64,000 bases of DNA, taken from contig JACCIC010000001.1 in the NCBI GenBank assembly GCA_018907035.1, positions 2,466,001 through 2,530,000 on the forward strand, read 5' to 3'. The stretch is from Sycobia sp. Sy_11 (lineage: Eukaryota; Arthropoda; Insecta; Hymenoptera; Epichrysomallidae). The notes below the pieces were generated by a model that was not told where the DNA came from, did not search any database, and saw only the letters and a list, made by a program, of their open reading frames with translations. Shown piece after piece: positions 59,038 through 64,000 of this stretch (position 1 is its first letter; every line of letters begins with the position of its first letter). The translations under genes were made by a program, and so were the position numbers.

Positions 59038-60838
59038 GGAGGGAATCAAATTATATACATGTATAAATATATATATATACCTTTGCGGGTGGATTATTAT
59101 TAGTTTTTTGGTTGTCAATGGGATCGAAGGGTTATTCAAAGGGGTCCGAGAGAAGATCATATAAGTAATACGTTTTGGTTTTTTTTTCTTATACAAATAA
59201 CTACTTTATTTATATTTTTAGTGGTAATTTTTATTTCGGATTCTACGGGGGTGATTGTAAACAAGGACAGTCCGACAGTTATTATATAATTATAAAAAGA
59301 CTATTGTATAAAGGCCGTAAGACCGATGAAAATATTCGTCAGTTTCGTTTACAATAGTCTATACAAGTACCATTGTTAATTATTTTTTTAATCCATTTGA
59401 GACGATTTATTAGCAAGTACTTTTTTATTACGCATTACTATATATTTTATACTAAAATCTAGACGTTTACCTGAAAATACAGTAACATCTAGCTGGACAA
59501 TTCAAAAACTCATGATTCACAAATGTATCATTACGTTGACGTGTATTCAAATTTTGTTGCTTTTTTTTTATCTGTCTAAAGCGATTTAATTAAATGGAAA
59601 CGATATATATGAATAAAAAGAAAACGTGTACGATATTTTACAAAGCTTAGTGTACGTTGAATTTGATCAAATTCGATGACAGGTTATTAAAAGTATGGCA
59701 CTTGAAAGATGTTGAAAAAAAAAATCTTGTTTATTTTGGAACGATTCGGGGTGGTTTGCGGAACAAAAAATTTATTTCCAAGATGAATTAAGATGTCATT
59801 GTTAGTTTGAGCTTAATTCGAAGGATTTGATTCGATACGTGCAATAGCGAAACAAAACAGACGTACTTTAAGAATTTCTTCCGGGCAAATGAAGACATAT
59901 GAAGATCTTTAAAACAGGTAATTAAATAACACAAAAAGAACATATTTTTTTTTTATCTAATAAGGAAAATAAATAGAAGTGTACAAATACAGGTCGCTCT
60001 TACTTTAGCACATAGTCTCGATTTTTTCTATGCTTCATTGAAGGAGCAAAAAAATTGCTTTCAATTCAATATAATTCAGTTTACTTTTAGACATCGATAT
60101 AGATAATTAAATCATTCAAAATTAAATTTGATTTTTTTTTTCAAATAGATCAATACGCATTTTTGTTCATTTGATACAAAATATCACTGTTATTTTTCCA
60201 AGTGCGATCACTAAAAATAAACAATATCAAGCCAGAAGAATTAATTGAAGTAAATTCATCCAGAATTTTAGCCTAGATGGATCGAAATTGTTTTACAACA
60301 ATCGCGTTTACTTAGAATACGTAGTTTTAAGCCAAATGCATCGATGTTTGTATGCGCATTAAGGGCTACCTTCGCAATCTGTAACTTATACAGTGTGTAC
60401 TTTTAAAACCTCCAACGCCTCATTCTGAATCGATCCAAGCCATCGATTTTGATTAACAAAAAAAAAAAAAAAAAAAAAGAACAAATAAAGTCTCGCACAG
60501 AGAGACAAGCGTATTTAGAATAATTAAAGATATTTTAATATGGCGATCAAGTTCCCTCCTGTAAAAAGGAACGTATACACATCAACAGTCACAGAAGAAA
60601 ATTACTCTGTTCTTTCATCATTCTCGATATTGCCACATCTACACGTAATTAAAAAAAAAAAAAAAAAAAAAAAACAAAAGAACAATGCAGCACACTGCGC
60701 TCTTACCTCTCGATTACACAGAGTCGGAATGTTTAAATAATAGTCGCCCATTATACAATTTCGTGAAGACATTGTATGGGCAAACCAAAAACGGAATTAG
60801 GAATTAGTCGCGACGCGAGCAGGCGGCGGCTCTACCGC
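59038..60838 (-). other. probable 5' UTR intron of the secreted-protein gene
   Basis: On the minus strand the sequence just before the start codon is CCTCCAG|GAACA ATG, a good acceptor. A matching donor, GCG|GTAGAG, lies near 60838 inside a GC-rich island with a TATA box upstream. The intron contains one copy of the dispersed repeat (59211-59340) and is otherwise AT-rich without coding signal. The donor is inferred. Confidence 0.3.
59211..59340. repeat. copy of the dispersed palindromic repeat
   Basis: GTGATTGTAAACAAGGACAG, then TCCGACAGTTATTAT and GGCCGTAAGACCGATGAAA, matches the copies at 16 kb and 40 kb in order and spacing. It lies in the presumed 5' intron of the secreted-protein gene. 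Confidence 0.6.
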
Positions 60839-60928
60839 ATAACGCTCGGGGATGAAAATTATATTTACAACTGGCAATGCCGCGCCGGCTTCCATCTCGA
60901 CTTTTCTCTCGAGGCCCGACCTCGCCGA

Positions 60929-60936
60929 TTTTTATA
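60929..60936 (-). promoter_or_regulatory. candidate TATA box of the secreted-protein gene
   Basis: TATAAAAA on the minus strand within the GC-rich island 60780-61010. A start about 30 bases downstream (near 60905) would give a short leader exon ending at the candidate donor near 60838. Position and strand fit the gene at 58716-59030, but no other signal proves it. Confidence 0.3.
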
Positions 60937-61010
60937 TCCTCACGGAGTGCTGGAATGCGCGGTGTGTCGGATATTTAGACACGCGCGCGCGCGCAAAAGA
61001 GTTAAGTCTT

Positions 61011-62755
61011 TCTGCTTTTTCCTTTAAAATCTCCAACTCTACTTTGGACACATTATTCTTTTTTTTTTAATATATAGTATTATGATCTTTTTCTTTGAAT
61101 TTTCTTTTAGTTTAATCTATACGCTATGCATTTCTTTTGAGAAACGAGTTTATGCAAAAATTTAAAATCTATATAAACAAACATAAATTTTCCCTCTCAA
61201 ATTAATTAAAAGATATTCTTTTTAAAAAAAATTCTCGACACAATTTTCATGGTTACCATGGGGGGAAAAAGGTGCAGTGGTGCATCATATAGTATCTGTG
61301 TAATAAATTTCGAAGGAATAAATTATGCTTTACTATTCAAGCATAGAAAAAGCTGTGTCGAAGCTTACTTTTAGAATTCGCGAACGTAACGGAGCTCGGA
61401 ATCGTCGATTTGAAATTTTGTTTATTAATACCAGAACATATACTTGTTGAACAAAATTTAGACGTGAGGGGACGGGCTGAAGGGCAAGAAAATTTTATTC
61501 AATTCTTAAATCCTTCGAGGTCGAAATAACGATTTATTATATAAATAGCTCCTCCACTAAGGCCTGTATATCGAGGAATTGTTTAGTTGGGCGATTATTA
61601 TCGATTTTTTAAATTTATATTTGCTTAGTCTTTAATACAGTTATTCGAGAAGTGTAAGATCCTTTTGCGTATTTGTTTTTCAAACGCTATTTTCTCTTTG
61701 TTTAATTTAATTGTTCTGTTAAATTATTTTACCATTCATAAAGAGTATACAATTTCAGAATTTCATTAATTTCCTTTAGTTTTCAATTCTGATGGATTTC
61801 GTCAGACGGCGCTTCGATGCCTTTATTAATTTGGATATTGGAACAAAAGTAACCTTGCATTAAATAGATAAGTTGGAATATTAAGGATCTTTAGAAATTA
61901 CTTTCTTTGGAATTTTAAAAATACACTTTGAAGGCATGTGGAAGATTATTAACCATTGATTATAGTAAAAATTACAAAGTGCAGAAATATAACAAACTCA
62001 TTTAGAAACGCTGCATAATGCATATTAAGTATTCAGATTTCGAACTCCATCGAGAAAGCGTAGGGTAAACATGAAAAATATACGAAGAATAGAGTAAACA
62101 TGAAAAATAGTTGCCTACTGGCTATTTTACATTATAGGTTACGAAGCTACATAAGATCTTCTATTCTTACAATGTTTATAAAATTAATTATAGAAATGGA
62201 AGATTATTTATCAAGAATTCTGTAAATTATGTATATATATATTATAATGTTAGGACGTAACCGGTTAAATTAGTTTATTCGTTGTGATGCATAATATATA
62301 GTTAATAAGTGAATTGACATGAAAAAAAAGTATATTTTTTGTTTGTAAACAGCGCCGGACCCTTGTTTAACTAGACCAGGTCGGCGACTAGATACGGCCA
62401 TACTCGATCGGCGCCACCTATTAAATGCGACACGCGGCAGATCTTGCAATTAAAAACGGTTACTAATTGGCGCGTACATCAATACGTTTTTGTGAATATC
62501 TGTTTTTTTTTTTAGTTTTCTTTAATTTTACGTTCATCGCGAGCACCCGCTGGCCCCGCGAACGTCGGCGCGTCGGCCCTGGGACAAATCGGCTCCAAAA
62601 GCCGTCTCTCGAACGAAACTGAGATCAAAGTTGCGCAAAAATTGCACACGCGCGCGTATCGACATGAAGTAAATAAACTTTTACGACGCATAAGTCTCTT
62701 TAGGTGCAGAGGAAAAAAAGAGTTGCGGAGGGAGACGGGGGATCGCACAGTATAC

Positions 62756-62812
<57 letters not shown>

Positions 62813-64000
62813 CAAGCTATGGACGCCGGTTAATGTGACGGAGCTTCCTTTCATTGCGCAAGTTTATCATCGATGAAATTGGTCATGTATACTCGACCTG
62901 CTTTTTTGTCCACGCAGATTCAACCGTGCGGCTATCGTTTACCACCTATATTCTTTATACAAAGGATTGTGTTCTTACATTAAAGGCTGGCTGTAGTAAA
63001 CGTTTCGTTACAAAAAAAAAAAAAATAAAAAAAAAATAGAAATCACAGCGGAAGATTTATAATTTTCCATTACGACATATGGTGTGTGCTTATATATATA
63101 TATACACGCAGTTTTTTCTCAGATCTATCGTAAAATTTCTTTCCCGATTAAAGGCTAATAATTGTATAAGCGAGATAATTCGCGAGCGCGTCTGTTTTTT
63201 TATTTTTGTACAGTTTGTAAGCATTATCCGAAGCAAATTTTATTACACGCCCGTTTATACGCAATTTTACGGTTATATATATATACAAGAGACGGTGCTT
63301 TGTCACGCCAGGGATTTATTCCTCTTGCACAAAGTACGTTTGGTAACCGCGTCGATCGAGAGTTTATTGCTCGCGAGTATATTACGTTGAAAAATTATTA
63401 GTTTTCGTTTCCGCTAATGAAATAATTATTTTGTGTCTATTATGTGGTATGTTCTTTATGGGTTTTTTTTTTGTAGAGTTAAAAGTCGATGTATCCGATT
63501 CAACGCAGCCATATGCCGTTCGAGAAATATATAGATTTGACAAATGTTATACAACCGGATTGTTTTTAACCTATAAGGAAAAATCGGTTCTCGAGTTCTT
63601 TTCGAGTTTCTTTTTCGGGTTATATGTGTGGATGAATATACATGTAAAGTATATAAAAATAAATGTCATTTTTCTAACACTTAGATTCGTTCAGTAAAAG
63701 GTTTTCAAGCGCTTATTGACAAGTATAAAAAACAAGTACAAAAATGACAAGAACGCAGTGAAAACAATCTATGGAAGTCAAATTATTTATATGATAATAA
63801 AAACTTATATATTTTTTCGCTTGGTATCATAGATGTAGTGAAATTATCCAAAAACGATAAGAAAAGGACATTAGAAAATGAATATATCTCACAAATTTTA
63901 TGCTGAGTAAACAGATCGATTAAAAAATAATCGATTTTCGATATATCTAAGATATATAGACGTTTATATTTTCGTGTGATATCTTTACATCCTTTCCATA
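61011..64000. other. AT-rich DNA with GC-rich patches, no supported gene
   Basis: GC-rich patches near 62340-62430 and 62520-62760 may be regulatory. A minus-strand frame at 62512-62757 (81 codons) lies in the second patch, but I see no homology. Confidence 0.55.
62758..62811 (+). repeat. (TA)n array
   Basis: TA repeat between GC-rich patches near 62500-62760 and 62820. Confidence 0.95.

Noticed and set aside
58563..59196. Overlapping frames of 122 and 188 codons around the secreted-protein gene
   Set aside because: GC-rich shadows of the 104-residue frame, which alone has a signal peptide and ordinary composition.
62512..62757. 81-codon minus-strand frame in a GC-rich patch
   Set aside because: No domain, signal peptide or homology; probably open by composition.

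Overview
The window reads as nuclear DNA of an insect. It has AT-rich introns and intergenic DNA, dense microsatellites, GT-AG introns, and insect-type transposons (mariner, BEL/Pao, Ty3/gypsy, LINE). It carries insect-like orthologues of two conserved genes, the RNA-binding protein alan shepard (shep) and the FACT histone chaperone subunit SPT16 (dre4). A hymenopteran, possibly a small parasitoid wasp, is my guess from the protein sequences and repeat load; the sequence alone does not prove it.

Layout. Positions 1-17884 hold no protein-coding exon I can support. They contain microsatellites, a short terminal-inverted-repeat element (2691-3240), a fold-back element (about 16005-16396) and GC-rich patches that could be 5' untranslated exons or promoters of shep. 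Positions 17885-32364 hold nine shep coding exons on the + strand: a very GC-rich Gly/Ala exon, three exons for the first RRM, two for the second, and three for the C-terminal low-complexity region. The exon with the initiator methionine was not found. In-frame alternative splice sites are visible at the RRM1/RRM2 junction and at the C-terminus. About 32365-36000 is probably a long 3' UTR. Positions 39400-47250 are a transposon graveyard: a LINE reverse-transcriptase fragment cut by a 1301-bp mariner with TA target duplications, a Ty3/gypsy pol fragment, and a BEL/Pao element that has lost its reverse transcriptase. After an AT-rich gap, 50894-56347 is a complete 19-exon SPT16 gene on the + strand, with two GC-AG introns and a C-terminal tail built of small, same-phase exons. 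A short secreted-protein gene lies on the - strand at 58716-59030, with a candidate upstream TATA promoter near 60930. The rest, to 64000, shows no gene.

How the genes relate. shep is a post-transcriptional regulator and SPT16 a chromatin and transcription factor. They are neighbours with no evident shared pathway, and the secreted protein is unrelated. Base composition differs sharply: shep exons are GC-rich islands in AT-rich introns, while SPT16 exons are nearly as AT-rich as their introns. I did not find a clearly new biological system. The most interesting signals are the splice architecture of shep and SPT16, the new-looking inverted-repeat family with a 15-nt palindrome, and the internally deleted BEL/Pao element.
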